A DNA stretch of 64,000 nucleotides from Adenanthera pavonina (taxonomy: Eukaryota > Streptophyta > Magnoliopsida > Fabales > Fabaceae), in contig JAIVEN010000012.1 in NCBI GenBank assembly GCA_026686845.1, positions 26,600,501 to 26,664,500 of the forward strand, read 5' to 3'. This document shows, one piece after another, positions 12,601 through 24,685 of this stretch. How positions within the stretch are numbered: the first letter of the stretch is position 1; every line of letters begins with the position of its first letter. Below the pieces are notes generated by a model. The model saw only the letters and a program-made list of their open reading frames with translations, was not told the DNA's origin and searched no databases. A program made the position numbers and the translations under genes.

Positions 12601-15373
12601 CAACTCCTTTTTAAAAGTGTTTGTTGTTTCATAGGTTAGTCTAATCCAGTTTTCAGACAGTACATGCTATTGTTGTTAGACATAGATTTATAATTATGAG
12701 ACAGGAATCCAACTTCTTGGTGGGGCAGGTCTCATTGAGTTGACACTCATTAGCCATTAGAGATGAAACTGTCGCGTTATCTTACTTCACTTTCCAAGAT
12801 TTCCTGTAGTTGTCTAGTTTCTAGGTTCCTCACTACTTCTGAATCCACTGATTTAAAGATCATTAGAGTTTTGACGTAAAACGACAAGTGTCTACATAAA
12901 AAGCATGGTTTCATGGTATCTTCTTTTTATTGCTACATTTGTGAACCTGCAAAGAAACCTAATTTCCAGAATCTTGTGCAAGGGGATTTTAACGCACTCA
13001 TCTTTCTGCAGATTTTATGTCTAAGACTGCAATACTTTATTTGGCAGTTTTGCAGTTCTCGGTTCCTGGAACAGCATCTATCCAATTTTCTTCAGTATTA
13101 TTGAAGCTACAAATCATGGCCACTAAGTATCGCTCTGAGACTTCCCATGACAATTGTCATATCATCTAAAAAGTCCTCCTACTAGAGTTCTTGAATTGAA
13201 CCCCCTTGTTTTTGAACCACTACTATACCACATTTCCTTCTTTGGGGATGAAAATAGGTACCCAAAAATATGGAGCTTTGCAGGTACTGATATGAACGAA
13301 TAACTATGAATAGCTTTAAAAAGCAATCATCACCCAAACACCCATAATAAAGTTAACATATTCAATGTTGATTCACTTTTTCCATCTTTGAAAAGAAAAC
13401 AAGAGGATCAGCATACCTTCAACTACATTAAATGCTGCAATAGTAGGTTATGCAATAACTAGAAGTCTAAATTGCAGTGATACAGATTTTTTTTTCTAAA
13501 TGTGAAAACATTAACGAAAAAAATATCTTACAGTTAGATTTTCAAAGGCACTTCTGAAGCTGTGTAGAAGAATTTGCATTTCACTTTCTTCACCACCATA
13601 GAAAGCAACTGATTCAGCATTTTCTCGAACCCTTACAAGCCCATATTGAAAATCTGCTTCTTTTTTCTCTTGCAATAAATTTAAAGTCATCAGTCCCTGT
13701 TATAAACAAAATTTCAATTAATAAAACTGGCACTATTTTAAAGCTCCTCATATATTTTATGGCATTTGCCTTACATCCTGAATTATCAATCAAAAAATAG
13801 ACTCATTACCCTTCCAAGTAAAACACTGATAACTGTCCCACCGATGGAGTATATAAGAAGAACAACAAAGAGAGGAGGATAGATGTAATACAAGATGTTA
13901 CTGAATGAAATCAAGTCTATGGCAGCATTAAAGAGAGTTAGAGAGAATGAGAGAGCTGTTGCAGTGAAAGAATTCAGATCATCAACAATTCGCTGGTCTG
14001 GGTTATCAATGAATGACCGTGACTGAATCTTATAGAAAGTCCGATTCTTAAAGTAGCGTTCCATGTAATAGCTTGTCATCCAAGACCTCCATCTGAAAGA
14101 AAGTGTGTCTATTGCATAATCTCTCAATACAAAAAACTGCAACACAGTGATGGAGAAAGTTAGAAACATGAGCACAGTATTGGAATAAAGTACAACAAAC
14201 CAGAAAATAAAAACAAAAAAGCATCCAAACAACAGAGTTCCAAAGAGAAAGGGCAAATTGATCACCTTTGTTATACTCTAGTTCAAGAGCTGCTTATGAA
14301 ACAACTAAGCAGTCAACAAAGACACCTTCTGAAATTGCTATCAAGCAATGCCCGTATGGTTTTGTTACATTTTTGGGGGGATAACATCTTCATATATACG
14401 GTACTAAAGTCAAGAATTATTTTATTCCAAAATGAATTACAGATTTAGAAGAAAAATATTCGATGCAGTTAAGGAATGTTATTACTTATTATTGCCCAAA
14501 ACAAAGGGGGGTAATCATAATTTTTGAGCCCTCAAAGGAGAGACACAGGCCGAAAAACATGACAGGCTGTGATTATTAGTTCTCTTTCATCTATTGCATG
14601 TTTCCCATTTCCAGGTCCTTCTACGTTGCTCAAGATAAAATGATCAATATCGGAAGAACTGAAGCAAAGTCTAGCAGATCTATACCTAAGATAGGCCAGC
14701 AATGTGCTCACCGGGATTCCTCCAACAAAGCCACCCAAGTAGTAAAGTAGCTGCTTCGTGAATTGCTCTTGGTCCTTGTCTTGCATTAACAAATTTAAAC
14801 CAGTTCAGTTGCTTGTTGCTAACGCATAAAAGATTAAAGCGAAATATGGAATAAAAGCGGAATTTAAATGCCCAAATAGGTAACAAATGAAAGATAAGAC
14901 GAAGCAGTTATGAGAACTTTTATATACATGAACCTACTGGCAAGTGCATTATAGAAGTCTCGCCCAAGGAAACTGAAGCCCACACTGATTCCAGTGGTAG
15001 CCAAAGTGAGAGCAAAAACAACAGCAAGTCGTAATCTTGCTTGAACTTTGTCGTCTGACGACCAATAGGGAGTCGCCACTTTCCAGAACCTTTTGATAAG
15101 TGTTTGCAGATCAGGACCCTTCTCCTGCGCAGCAAGATGATGGGTTAGCTCCTCCTCTCGCTGCTGCTGTTGTTTCTGCAATTCACCACATTTTGCAAAT
15201 TTCAACTCTACCTATCAAACATCTGGTCAAAAGATGTCAGAGAAGCAAGAAGACAACCAAACCTTGTGTGGGCTCGTTGGAAATGGAGTGGGTGTTGTTG
15301 CAGAGGAAGAGAGACTACTGATGGAGTCTCTCTGATTCTTCCTCCTGCGAGGTCCGCTTGAATAAGTTGGCAT
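9630..15373 (-). CDS. ABCD2: ABC transporter D family member 2-like half transporter (plastid type), 10 exons
   Basis: Half-size ABC transporter with one membrane domain followed by one ATPase domain, in the family of peroxisomal fatty acyl-CoA transporters; the ABCD2 branch is annotated as chloroplastic in Arabidopsis. Exons in transcript order: 15373-15263, 15175-14938, 14779-14712, 14136-13810, 13696-13532, 12216-11988, 11563-11322, 11232-10908, 10490-10222, 9797-9630. They give 713 aa, close to the family length. Motifs seen: NPDQRI in the membrane domain, Walker A GPSGTGKT (463-470), signature LSLGEQQR (623-630), Walker B LVLLDEST (643-650) and a switch histidine in SIGHRQTL. The start at 15373 gives a basic, Ser/Thr-rich first 37 residues, as expected of a transit peptide, but I cannot prove targeting. 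The first and last exons were found by splice logic. The substrate is unknown. Confidence 0.93.
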
Positions 15374-16189
15374 GATGGGCACTTGACCTGAATTCAAAAT
15401 TCAAAACAAAATAGGGGCATTGCAAATAATGGATCATCACAGGGAGACGATGAAGAACATGGGGTGCCTACTCGGTACTGTAACAGCTCTGCAAGAAAAA
15501 GAAAAGTAGAGTAAGGGCTTAGTGGGACTGACTTGTGAGACTCCCACCAATCTGCTCCTCTACTGTAGAGATTGTCATTCTGTTTCGATGGATGGACATA
15601 TACTGAATTGCTGACGAGACGGAATGGTTGGGTTTTTCACCGGAAGGAGACGGTCAGATGGGAACGTGTGCGTGCTAGAATAATGGGCAAGTCCTTTGAA
15701 GAAAAATTTTGTAATTTACTAATGCTTACATCAGTGTTTATTAGACGTAAGCCTATCAAACAAAAGCGCGAATTTATTTGTTGATTTTTCAAATTTTAAA
15801 GCAATTTAATCAGTTTTCCTTACATGTTCGTATTAACAACCATGCATTATTGGATTAAAAAAATTGAAAAAGGTGTCCCAAGTTTTTATTGCATTGCGTG
15901 TAGTACATATTTATAAAAGTTAAAAATCAACTCTCCTCATGACATCCATTATAATAGAGGCTTAAAAAATAACGCAAATTCATACAGCAAATTCATTTAG
16001 AAAAGATCTGCAAATAGTAATACAACCGACGGAGGAAACTTAAAAAGATAACTATAACAGCACATCTATATATATATATATATAGGTAGTGGTAGTTTGA
16101 TCCACAGTACACAGAGGACTCCTCAAACAAATGGAGTCTTGACTGTTGAACGGAGGGTTCAGTTTCAGTGATGCAAGTAGGGGGGCTAG
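15374..16189. other. ABCD2 upstream region and 3' side of the seed-maturation gene
   Basis: The part next to 15373 should hold the promoter and leader of ABCD2; an acceptor-like TTCAG just before the start suggests a leader intron. The part next to 16189 is the 3' UTR of the small seed-maturation gene, with a (TA)n microsatellite near 16070-16084. No other gene is visible. Confidence 0.5.
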
Positions 16190-16426
16190 CTAGCCAGTGC
16201 CAGTAACACCAAGGTCGGGCTTCTTGTCATCTTGACCAGCGCCGAAGACAGGTCCACCTTTACCGGCAGCATCATCAACCTTGTCCTGCAATTTGTCCAC
16301 CTGAATGCTGCCTTGGTCTTCCTTCGAACGCAGATCCGTCCTCGTTCTGTTCTCTCTTCCCTCTACCGACTCATATATCGTCGCCGTTTTCGACTCCTTT
16401 GGCTGTGCTCCTTGTGCCCCTGACAT
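16190..16426 (-). CDS. Small seed-maturation (LEA-like) protein, PM41 type
   Basis: Intronless gene for a 78-residue, very hydrophilic protein rich in Gly, Asp, Lys and Gln, with no membrane segment or signal peptide. It opens MSGAQGAQPKES and ends DLGVTGTG, with a central VDKLQDKVDDAAGKGGPV that could form a short amphipathic helix. This matches my recollection of the short plant proteins annotated as seed maturation protein PM41, a late-embryogenesis type thought to help in desiccation. The biochemical role is not established and the family name is from recognition, not from a search. The promoter supports seed expression, with G-box/ABRE motifs and an RY element upstream. The neighbours on both sides are unrelated genes with their own promoters. 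Confidence 0.82.
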   Translation of the reverse strand: MSGAQGAQPKESKTATIYESVEGRENRTRTDLRSKEDQGSIQVDKLQDKVDDAAGKGGPVFGAGQDDKKPDLGVTGTG

Positions 16427-16493
16427 TCTCTGTCTCTCTCGTATAGTATAAGAAGATTATATATGTACATGCGTCGTAAATATCGCATCGCAG

Positions 16494-16622
16494 CCCTATA
16501 TAGGGTTGGCCATAGCAAAGGGGTGATGAATGGGTTCTACGTCCTTACCAACATGGGTCCACGTGGCAGTCCATCATGTTATTGGACTACACGTGTCCCG
16601 GCGTTTGCCACGTGGCATGCAT
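16494..16622 (-). promoter_or_regulatory. Seed/ABA-type promoter: TATA, three ACGT-core boxes and an RY element
   Basis: Reading away from the start codon at 16426, the sequence has a palindromic TATA element CCCTATATAGGG (16494-16505), then three ACGT-core elements: CCACGTGGC (16559-16567), CACGTGTC (16590-16597) and CCACGTGGC (16608-16616). The last overlaps an RY motif, GCATGCAT (16615-16622). G-box/ABRE sites bind bZIP factors of the ABI5 class, and RY sites bind B3 factors of the ABI3/FUS3 class. The combination is the classic arrangement for maturation-phase seed genes. The motifs are seen directly; binding is inferred. Confidence 0.8.
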
Positions 16623-17533
16623 TTGCTCTTTCTTCCTGCCCCGCTTTGTCTCTGCCCTCATTACTTCCTCTTTCAACACTTGAATATACTCAAGATATAA
16701 TAAAATCCCAAATTTAACTACGGCTAGCCTGGATATCACTCTAATCTGATGCAGAGTAAATGATAAGAATGCAGTTAATATATATATATATATATAAAAT
16801 AAAAGAGTACAATAATGTTTTCAGTGAATAATAAAATATTGGAAAAAGACAAAATTGGCACAAACAGGAGACATCCGATAAGTGTTGATTCATAAGTTGA
16901 TGACGAGCTATAATTTTATTATTAAATATATATATCGAAATTTTATTTTAGTTTAATTAATTTTAATTTTGCATCTTACATGTAATAAATTTTAATTTTT
17001 TTAAATTCTTTTTCCTTCAAATAAAATTTGTTGTCAATATATCTTTCACTGATAAAAAAAACAATTAATTATAATCTATCAAAGAAAATATATTATCTAT
17101 CCTTGACTTGTTTACGCTACTCGAGATTAAAAAAAATAGATTTTTGATAGGGATTTTATTTATAACGGTCTACATAAAAAGAATATCCATCGATAAAAGA
17201 AGCTTACATATCCTTCCACAAGCCACTACTCATTTACGTTACCAACAAAAATCACAGCCCAATAAACACCAGAATTTGACCAAAGAAACTCAGCTCTGTT
17301 ACTCTTAACGTTGCCATGCGTATTGCCACCTTTGGCAATGAATAGGAAAGATAATATATTTCTGGGTCTGGCAACATCGAATTTGAACCTAACATATTTT
17401 TCTCTGAATGCATGCTATAATATGCTATCAATATATCACTCAACAACACCATCCTTCCTCTAATTTTTTTCAATTTACTACCACTGATACAAAATATTAA
17501 GAGAAATTACAAATGCAGCAAAAGAAACTGGTA
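16623..17533. other. Intergenic, AT-rich
   Basis: Distal promoter of the seed-maturation gene and the 3' flank of the DUF212 gene. It contains (TA)n repeats near 16776-16795 and long AT-rich stretches. No gene or clear element is seen. Confidence 0.5.
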
Positions 17534-20500
17534 TCATCGCAGGACACGATGCACAACCAGCCCAACTATGAGGCCAAGTAAAGCTCCACCAAGCACTTCA
17601 AACGATGTATGGCCAACAGATTCTTTAAACGGGACTAGACCATCATCACCAACCAGCCTGCAAAGTTCTGCTGCATCTGCTGCTGATAAGCCAAATGATG
17701 ACAATGATGATAAAGGCTCCCCATCAACTTGCGTTATTGTTTTGCTTGATTTACCTGATAGGCAAACATTCCCTAGTGTTTGATCCAAGGAAGAGGCTTC
17801 TTGGCCTTGTGACAAGAGGGAATCCTCGCTCAAAGCCGTTGAGGCTCCTGGTTGAGACGTGATCAAATTACCATCTCTATTTTTGGAACGTGTTAAAGAG
17901 TTCACTTGCATCTGGAGCAGTAGTTTGTTCAGTAACTTGGCATGAATTCCTACTTCTTTTCTTACACCCTGCAAATGGTCACAATACTCACTCTTTAGGA
18001 TACTACTACCTCATCAGTCTGCATTGTTCAGGGAAACTCGAAAAAAACTGAGATAACATAAAGAAAGAATTTTGCAGATTAAACTATCCTCAAGATTTTC
18101 GGGTACAGTCACTTTTCTCTGTATAGGTAAACTAAGTCTAATCATAACCAGATTCGTACACATCTTAGGTATCTTTACAGAAGGATTCACCTCTAATTTA
18201 CATGTTTATTTTTCCCTACCTCGAGTCTATCTGATGGCTTCTCAAAACATCCACAGGAACTTGGTCAAATGCTAGTTTAAAAGTTCAAATCTCTAACAAC
18301 ATAACCAATAGTGCATGTTGAAGTTGTGAATATGAAGAACGAATCTTATTTCATCATCCTGAGATTCTACAAGAACACTTGATCATTATAGAGGCTATGG
18401 ACCGGACTGAAGACTAATGGCTCATGGTCCATAGAACACATTGGGCTATCTAAGCTAACAAAAGATTTTTGTAGATTAACTAATTCAAGAGATTCCTTTG
18501 GTAAACTCAATTTATCTGAATATGTAGAATCGGTCAAAAAGAATCAATCTTGCGAGCATATCAATTAACTTCTATAGACAATTTCACCTCTTATGATATT
18601 TTTACACGTTCAATTTTCCTTAACGTCTGTGTCTATCTTTAATGAACCAAGTTTATGTATGAATTTATGAAACTCCTCCACACGTCTGCTTCAAAGTTTT
18701 TGACTTTTGGCCCATCATAGCAATTAGCTACATAGAAGCATCCCTCCCGACAGGCCTAAGCAAATATTGACTTTAACCAAGTTTTTATCTTTAGTGAGAG
18801 TAATGGCTTTAGAGAATTTTAATATTGAGTCAGACAAGAAGTTTCAAAGATGGAAGTAAAATATAGGGAATGCAATGCACAATGCAAGGTGCGTCACTAG
18901 CTGGTTGGGGTCCCATGGACTTTAGTTTAATCACACGTAAATATGCCACGTATCCTCACGCGGGTATACAAGATATGGCTAGAATATTATCAAGGCCCTG
19001 AAGCATAGCTCCACGACAATAGAATAACTGTCAATTTATGAAAACTCACTTATTAACAAATTTGTACTTTTCCTACTGGAAGAAGCTTTTTCTTTAGCAT
19101 GGTCAAACAATCACATAACAAATCCCAACCACATGATGCAAATGGATATCTAAAAGAACCATGCTTGTATATATATTCATGAAGGGGGAAAAGATTATAA
19201 GAGAATACCATACCTGAGCATCATACATGATAAGGCCAGCATACACAAAAGTGAGACCAAAAATGGGGTCGGAGAAACCTCTGCATTTGGAAATTATACA
19301 ATTATGAATAGCACATGCCGATAAGAGACTCGTCCATAGTATAATTTCATGCTTAATTCTTCAAATTTCAGAGGATTACATAAAACAAATAAATATTGCC
19401 TTGAATTATATACCCTATTGACATATAGTCAGGACCTTTTACAGTAAATGCAGCTGAAATGAAGACAACGAAAAAGAGGGACAAGAACATAAATGGAGCC
19501 CCACTCTCTCTCTCTCTCTCCCCCCTCACCTCAGCTGAATTACTACTTTAGAGGATGTGAGTTGTACAGACATAATATTCTCACCTCTCAAGGCCCACCA
19601 ATGTTGCAGAAGCCACTGTCGCCTATGAACAGGAAAATGCAAATAACTGTGAGATTACACTGAAAACCAAACCCCTTAACTGGGTCATAATCAATCACTC
19701 AGGTGACACAGATAAAATCAGAATTAGGGAACGTCGAGACCGTACAGAAGAATGAGTGGAAGGGAATCCTCCAGTATCAATCACCGATTTGATGTCAAAC
19801 TTTTTTCCATAAAGAATCACTGAAGTTAAGGGCTTAACAATCTGCCCAATGAACGCAGAAGCAACAGCTGCAATCAGAACCTTAATGCAAGAAGAGTATA
19901 ATTTCAGTAAGATAAATAAGACATAAAAAAAGCTTTAATACGCTTTGGTTCATTTACATTTACAATTATGAAAGTTTCAATCTGGTCCTCACTTTCTGAT
20001 TAAGGTGATGCCGTGATGTTATTTTTCAACTTCGAAAAATAAGGCAACTAAGCCTTTTCATTTTAATTTTGTTCTCATGATAACAAAACAAAAATAAAAA
20101 ATGATGTTTGAGTAAACTCGCTTACGTAATCGAGTGAGATCATTCTTTGTCACATGATTTCCTTCCCAACCCCAAGTCAGACAAATTTTAGAATCATTTC
20201 ACTCGATTACTTATCATCCAGTAAATTCATGTAATCCAAATAACATTCATATATCTATGAGTTAACAAGAAGTTCATATTTTTTGTTATCACAAAAACAA
20301 ATTGACAGACTTGGGTAATTTCTAAGCATTGAGGAATAACTTCAGCTCAATTAAAACCGGATGATCACATTGAAGCTTTACCATAGAATATTGGAAACCA
20401 CAAAATGGGACTAATAAAAACATAAGACAAGAGAAACCCAGCAATCATAGAAAGATTTGAAGGATTACACTAGGAGATCACCAAATAGGTACCTTGTTAG

Positions 20501-20699
20501 AAGCTATTTGAGCGATGCCATCGAACAGTCCTGGTCCAAACGAAGTGATTTTGAAGGAGGAGGATCTGCTGTCCCTGAGCCGAGGCAGGGGCAATTGATG
20601 GTGAAGAATTAGGTTTGTCTGCTTCGGCCATTGGCTGAAAGGAGAGCATATCTGAGACGGAGAAGAAACCCCAGAGAAACTGGAGTGTTGAAATATCAT
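17534..20699 (-). CDS. DUF212 / divergent PAP2-family (acid phosphatase/haloperoxidase-related) membrane protein
   Basis: Five exons in transcript order: 20699-20493, 19880-19746, 19622-19585, 19280-19214, 17968-17534, joining in frame to 293 aa. The core has the hydrophobic stretch VLIAAVASAFIGQIVKPLTS (from residue 70), the family motif GGFPSTHSS (106-114) with the PAP2-like histidine, ATVASATLVGLERG, and MYDAQGVRKEVG, followed by a polar linker and a C-terminal GALLGLIVGLVVHRVL segment. Plants annotate this family as acid phosphatase/vanadium-dependent haloperoxidase-related protein; no enzyme activity is established. The start was set at the first in-frame ATG (20699), giving about 69 N-terminal residues rich in Ser, Pro and Arg, which could be a plastid transit peptide. 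The last intron, 1.2 kb, holds nothing recognisable. Confidence 0.92.
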
Positions 20700-21535
20700 G
20701 GTCTCTCTTTCAATCGGTGAGTCAATTCCCGTCCGACCAATCTGATCACTGAAAAGTGAAAGTCTGAACGTTTCAAATCGACGGCACTCCCCATTGCTGG
20801 GTATTGACAACTGATTTCTAATTTCAGAGCTTAGAAGTCAACCATGGCAATCTCGTGCCTACTTTCAAATTTGTTTTCACTAGTTTTCAATGAAGACATC
20901 GGGTCAATTGTTTGGCGATTAAATTTTTCTAAATGACGTTTGAAAATTTGAATCCAATTATATTAATATCATTACTGTTTTAGTTGGCTATGAAAATCGT
21001 CCCAGGAATTAGGAAGTTATCTGGTTGTTCATTTGATTCACAATCACGTGGTTAAGATCGGTGGGCTCACATTTCTTTTTTTCAGGTTACATTATTGAAT
21101 AATCGTTTACTGTTGGTTATTAATTATTGGAAAAAAAAATTTGACAGGTATATTAATGAATTAATTAGTATAGCAAGCACGGATTATATTCAAGTTATTA
21201 TAGCAAAAAAATAAACTATATATATGTAATTTTAATATAAAAAATTTTAATAACATTAGTTATTCTAAAATAGTCTAACTTGTGTTTTGTTAAATCGATA
21301 AAATAAAATTATATTACCAGGCAAATATATTTGCACAAACAATATATTGAAAAAAATTAACTTAAAATATCAATATCCATAAAAAAAATATTATCAACAA
21401 TATTAAGGTTTGTCCAACTAAATTGTTAAAGATCTATAAACAATATTAGTAGTTGTATAAGATATTTTACCATTAAAATGAAGGATTAGAATTTTTAATT
21501 CATTCTTGGGAAAATATGCACACAAGTCACAACAA

Positions 21536-21935
21536 TATAGAGTTAATCATGAGTGTAAACTAATTTGAAAAAAAAATAGTTTAATGTTATAGAGAATTTG
21601 ACAATGATGCTTGCTGATTGTTATAGCAAATAAAAGCATTATACCAATGCACTCGTGTGATACATAGGTCATTTATTGTAATTGCCACCAATTAAGTTGA
21701 ATTCCAAGTAAATGTTGGGAAAAACATATTATGATATGTAGAGTTAATCATGAGTGAAAACTAGTTTGGAAAAATATAGTTCAATGTTACAAAGAGTTTG
21801 ACAATGACACTTATTAATTATCATAGCAAATGAAAGCATTATAGCAATGCACTTGTATGATACATAGGTCATTTTTGCAATTGACACCAATTAAGTTGAA
21901 TTCTAAGTAAATGTTGGGAAAAACATATTATGGTT
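21536..21935. repeat. Tandem duplication, unit about 200 bp
   Basis: Two adjacent copies with a period of about 200 bp: TAGAGTTAATCATGAGTG recurs at 21538 and 21740, and GTTGGGAAAAACATATTATG at about 21714 and 21914. The copies differ by scattered substitutions, so the event is not recent. No coding capacity or mobile-element end is visible. Confidence 0.75.
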
Positions 21936-23244
21936 ATTGATTAAATTGGATATAACTATATGAGCAAATAAAGTAATAGAAAGGATGATGAAACTAAATT
22001 ATTGATAATGCAGTTTAATTAAATTATTTTGTTTGCAAAAAAATATTATTGAAAATTTGTCGATACATAGTACTAAGAGCAGTGTTTGCTCTTATAAGAT
22101 ATTTAGAGTATTAAGAGTACTATTTGCTCTTATAAGATATTTAGAGTACTTTTGTTGGACATACAAGATACAAAAACATACAATTAACCATGGTAAACAC
22201 AGTAGGCATAACTCGACATTGTATAAGCATTGATCAAAACTCTTATTTATAGTTATTGTAAATGATAATATATCATTCGGAATGATAATATATCATAGGG
22301 AATAATCTTCTATGCATATCGAAAGGTAGGCGAGAACAATTATAGCATAGATTATAGGATAAAACTTTTATCCCAGTATTAGTACCTAACATTATCATGT
22401 GAATATAGGTTTAGTAATGCACCCATGTATAAAATTATTTATTTTTTGTATATCTTATATATGAAGTAATTGATCATAAAAAATAAAAGATTTTAATTCA
22501 TTTGACATGTTCAATTTACAATAAAAACATAAGAAATTATATACAATTTTAAAAGAAAAATTTTGAAGGAAGATTCAAAGCAATTTTCCTATTGGGGATG
22601 AATCCCTTTTGTTTTTCCAATATCATTAAAATTGAGCCAAATTTTGCTTAATACTATATACACACAATTTAAATATTGGTAAACTTAAATGTAATTCCAA
22701 AATATTAATGTTGGTAAACTTTTTTATACTTTCTTTTGAGATTAATTTTCAACATAGGGATGGGATCTAATTTTTAATAAATAATTTTGAATACTATTTG
22801 AATATGTAATTAAATTATAACAAATTAATTTTACACATTTTCAATAAGAGATTGCCTATAATTTTGGGCAAAATATGGTCTTGGTCAACTTTTAATAATT
22901 AATTTTGGTATTATTTATAACATTTACTGTTTTTAAATTTATCAATTAGAAATTGATGATAAAATTTAAATAATTACATTAATATGAATTAATTGAAGAT
23001 TAATACTTTATTTGCGTTGACCAAAATCAAGTATCTCTTATGATTTTTCTTGATTTTGAAATAATTTATCGTAATACAAACATTACTTTTTACATTTTTT
23101 TATTAATTATGCAAAAACTTCAATGCAAATTTATATACTTGTATGATTGAATTCCAAATTAAGCTATAAAAGTAATGTATGTATGCTCTTTAAATAAATA
23201 TATGGCTGATGGTTTCCAGACATAATATTCTCTTAAAAGAGGAA

Positions 23245-24375
23245 TAGTGTCCTGTTCAAGAGTGTGTGTCTGTGAGAGAGATAGAGAGAGAGAAGAGTGT
23301 GAGAGAAGAGTAATTAATTCTTGTGAGTTGTGACAAGTAGATCAGGGCATAGAAGAGCAAAAAATGAAAAATTGATATGATAGAATTTGCAATTTAAATT
23401 TTAAAGGAAAATACTTACATATATATATATATATTGTACTTTTCATATTATTTTTTAATTAAAAATTAACATGTTAATTATTTTTAATATATTAAAATTA
23501 TTAACTTCTTAAATTTAAAAAAATTTAAAAGGTCTATATGTTAAATTTTAATTGAAGAATAATATAAAAAATATATAAGAAAAATATATATAAATTTAAT
23601 TTAAATTTAAAATATGGGATAGATACAGTTGCTGCTATTTAGTATTTAGCAGATGTAACTTCAAAAATTGCTACAATATGGCAACCGGTGTGGTAAGTAG
23701 TAACAATGCCAAACTATTGCCACAGTTAAATTAACTTTAATTAATATGTTATTATCTGCATGACATTGCTAACTAGTAAAAGAGATATATCGAAAGAATG
23801 GACAAAGAGCAGATATCCGGAAGCCATGGTGAAGAGAGAAAAACGATAAAGGAAAAGTGTTCCGTTCAAGAGAGAGAGAAGAGTGTGAGAGAAGAAAGAT
23901 AGTGCGAGAGAAAAGTAATTAATTTTTCTAACAAGTAGATGAGGATGGATGAGAGGAAAAAAGAGAAAGGTTGTTATGATAGTATTTGAAATTTAAATTT
24001 TAAAAGCTCAATATTTAAAGCCAAATAAATCAAATCATGAAGAAAAATATGAACAACTCTAAAATAATGCATAAAGCTCAAGAAAAACCCAAATTATCCA
24101 AGAGGATACTGTCATTAGTCCGGCTCCTAAGACTAGCTTGTTGGGTTTTTTTTTTCCCCTTAAATATAATAGTTGATGATAGTTGATAGCTGATGAGATA
24201 GATACAATTACTGTTATTTAGCAGCTGTAACATCAAAAATCGCTTCAGGCCAAAAATGAAAAATCGCTGCAAAATAGCAACAGTTGTAGTAACAATGTTA
24301 AACTATCCCTATAAGTTAAATTAGCCTTAATTAATGTGCCATTATCTGCATGACGTTGCTAGCTAGTGCAAAGCC
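23245..24375. repeat. Segmental direct duplication, period about 580-605 bp
   Basis: Two diverged copies lie head to tail. The first (about 23245-23790) and second (about 23850-24375) share a GTTCAAGAG start, a GAGA-rich stretch with AGAGTGTGAGAGAAG, a GATAGATACA block, and TTATCTGCATGAC near the end followed by TTGCTA. The GAGA-rich part resembles a plant 5' leader and the blocks keep their order, so this may be a duplicated promoter or leader fragment. No open frame supports a gene. Confidence 0.65.
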
Positions 24376-24685
24376 AGCCCTTTAACATGATACCCAGCTT
24401 TGGATACAAGGAAAAAAGAAACAGTGTTACCAACCAATTCAATGAATTGATCTCATTTTGCTTCAGCTGATACGGAGAACTCCATTTTCCAAGAACTTAT
24501 CTCACATACCACAATCTACATGGTGCCAACTCTCATAGCCTAAACTCAACCTGTAACTATCAACATACACTGAAAGCTCAAAGTGAAAGATGCTCCAAAG
24601 GATGGAACTTACATGTTTGTGATTTCACGCTGGTTGGTTCTACACAGTTGCTTCTTTCCAACGACTCCAAATAGGATTCTTGCAG

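Larger units (their letters stand above)
20700..24685. other. Gene-poor AT-rich region with local duplications
   Basis: The first few hundred bases should hold the promoter and leader of the DUF212 gene; the last few hundred the 3' UTR of the kinase. Between them I find no gene. Two direct duplications, listed separately, dominate the stretch, and a short repeat of about 41 bp containing GCTCTTATAAGATATTTAGA occurs twice at 22087-22155. Confidence 0.55.
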
